From: an uncultured Acidobacteriota bacterium
GTDB taxonomy: Bacteria; Acidobacteriota; Terriglobia; Bryobacterales; Bryobacteraceae
Direction: 5' to 3'
Assembly (NCBI GenBank): GCA_902825945.1
Contig: CADECY010000027.1
Location: 17,793 to 77,735 of the forward strand
Length of the DNA: 59,943 nt
In this document: in pieces, positions 59,701-59,943 of the stretch
How positions within the stretch are numbered: position 1 is the first letter of the stretch
How the letters are laid out: every line of letters begins with the position of its first letter
Translations under genes and position numbers: made by a program
Notes under the pieces: generated by a model
What the model was told of the DNA's origin: nothing
Databases searched by the model: none
Seen by the model: the letters and a program-made list of their open reading frames with translations, nothing else

Positions 59701-59943
59701 GAGGCCGTGCTGCCGATCGCGCGCGGATTGACCTGCACACCGGCCGTGAGGCCAACGAGATCGAACACGTTGCGGCCTCGAATCGGGAGTTCCTCGACCG
59801 AACGTGTGTTGACCACCTGCCCGAGCGAGGCGGTTTCCGACTCGATCAGTGGCGCTTCGGCGTTGACGGTGAGACTCGACGCCGCATCGCCTACCTCCAG
59901 ACGGAAGTCGATGCGCAGCCGGGATTCCACCGTCAACGGCAGC
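56757..59943 (-). CDS. Oar-like TonB-dependent receptor, N terminus beyond window
   Basis: About 1060 residues are present; the signal peptide and most of the CarboxypepD_reg sandwich lie past base 59943. The visible part begins in the end of that sandwich (RLRIDFRLEVGD), then a plug (VNTRSVEELPIRGRNVFDLVG; GGAINVITKGGSNDLHGSAF) and a long barrel to QVQFSLKLKF, with a terminal Phe. It imports a large ligand with TonB. First gene of an operon with the sialidase-lectin protein and sulfatase, which suggests a sulfated glycan. Similar in plan to the receptor at 24168-27530 but clearly diverged. Confidence 0.93.
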   Translation of the reverse strand, partial: LPLTVESRLRIDFRLEVGDAASSLTVNAEAPLIESETASLGQVVNTRSVEELPIRGRNVFDLVGLTAGVQVNPRAIGSTASTGDVGAPLFVLSDISINGGRFRTNDYLVDGVSIMLPENNNFAISPTPDGTQEFKVLTNSFGPQFGRSGGGAINVITKGGSNDLHGSAFWFFRNDRLRANNFFSNARGQIRPVAHFNMFGGSVGGPVLRNRTFFFADYQGHREDIAGGAGILTVPSDIEKRGDFSRTFNAQGAQVVMFNPFTTRAATGGGFVRDPYPGNVIPTAAQSRVARRLLEFMPAPNRAGQGPAEINNYVWSPSSYVDSDQWSARIDHRFSDRNSLFGRASRNVGDTGQSGPFNSIADTVLGTTISHALTGVMNWTSTLSAQRILNVRLGAVRRFEGRTPRSTGKVNLSEIGFSANIAAAVQEQLFPTISIANYTGLGAPGGDRIRRGNDIYTIVAEQTEYHGKHTLTWGGDLRLYNQTPFQGGSPSGNYSFGLGQTQGPDPLRASLTAGNGLASFLSGFGGGSIDRVPAGAIRNSYAAFFFNDDIRLGRLTINAGLRWEYEQPRTERYDRFGTFDFDSPFPIRIPDLPNLRGVLRLAGQNGQPRSNWDPAYANFGPRFGIAYRVNDRTVIRTGYGIFHAPRFGTTGAQNFGMPGAQVSTPWVASLDGVTPLNTFDNPFPTGLLEAPTTEVYRTQLGLGILAIDRGKKGHAYNQQWNFTVQRQLPGQWLVEAGYAGNKGTRIPVSLERNQIDPQYQSLGANLNTQVANPFFGIATTGILAQRTVARSQMLRPYPQYTSVNSNSPAVAQNMGSSSYHSFVMRTEKRFGKGYNLLITYTNSKLIDNGSGRIFGESAFVPPVQNAYNLAAERSLSEGDISQRLVVSHTWELPFGKGQSMLNSAPAAVERLIGGWSITGAFSWNTGFPLALTSSGNSGVGSAVLRPNSTGKSAELSGSPQSRLNRWFDPAQFTIPDPFTFGNVTRTLADVRGPSRVNYDFALQKLIPATERFSFLFRAEAFNLTNTPYFFTPGEGIGSTTAGVINSATGERQVQFSLKLKF

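Noticed and set aside
1..59943. tRNA, rRNA genes or CRISPR arrays
   Set aside because: No cloverleaf arms, rRNA-like conserved blocks or regularly spaced direct repeats were noticed on reading; a covariance-model scan would be decisive.

Overview
The window is GC-rich, gene-dense DNA that looks like an acidobacterium of the Bryobacter/Solibacter type. The lineage call is an inference from gene content: two large Oar-like TonB-dependent receptors, an 870-residue MacB/FtsX-type permease paired with a PadR regulator, several secreted Asp-box (sialidase-fold) proteins, a sulfatase, Tat-exported oxidoreductases, and many tightly packed minus-strand operons. No rRNA, tRNA or CRISPR array was recognised.

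Region 1 (1-11.1 kb, all minus). A compact run starts with a phasin-like protein and continues with an AarF/UbiB-like pseudokinase (broken by an in-frame TAG), a cyclic-nucleotide-binding-domain protein, two START/SRPBCC proteins and two ArsA-like ATPases. An AGE-family sugar epimerase, an AhpD/CMD protein, DAHP synthase (aroF), a membrane-anchored unknown and a PfkB kinase (cut by the window edge) follow. The aroF leader holds a 13-codon, Phe-rich peptide and mutually exclusive antiterminator/terminator helices, which is the layout of classical ribosome-mediated attenuation. The phasin-to-ArsA block is the best candidate for an undescribed multi-protein system.

Region 2 (11.1-22.1 kb). Two small exported or membrane proteins on plus are followed by a minus operon: alpha/beta hydrolase, selD, pyrF, and a YhiI/YbhG-like adaptor with an ABC ATPase and permease. 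SelD has an in-frame UGA at its active-site position followed by a bacterial SECIS-like hairpin, so it is almost certainly a selenoprotein whose start is easily misplaced. A plus-strand operon then encodes a CoxS-type 2Fe-2S subunit, a Tat-exported molybdopterin subunit and a CxxCH protein. A tandem PH-like gene after it looks decayed.

Region 3 (22.1-31.6 kb). A TonB receptor and a double-esterase fusion face a TrmB-type regulator across a 20-bp operator-like palindrome. Next come a CPBP protease, an alginate-export-type porin and a metallo-beta-lactamase-fold hydrolase.

Region 4 (31.6-41.2 kb). The imuA-imuB-dnaE2 mutagenesis cassette sits behind a perfect SOS-like inverted repeat. An IS630-family element lies next to it. 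Then come a duplicated 5' gene fragment, a sulfatase 3' fragment, a NhaR-like LysR regulator, a small coiled periplasmic protein and an HtrA-like protease.

Region 5 (41.2-59.9 kb). A sugar-acid catabolic operon contains an enolase-superfamily dehydratase, a DapA/NanA-family aldolase, a sialidase-Kelch fusion and a second sialidase. A Cys/Met-metabolism PLP enzyme follows, then about 1 kb of gene relics that includes a decayed second imuA promoter and 5' end. After these lie a secreted unknown, the MacB-like permease with PadR, IS1595-type debris, a NhaR 3' fragment, and a TonB receptor-sialidase-sulfatase operon running off the right edge. The sulfatase/NhaR pair exists twice in reciprocal form: each locus keeps one intact gene and the 3' fragment of the other, which records a segmental duplication.
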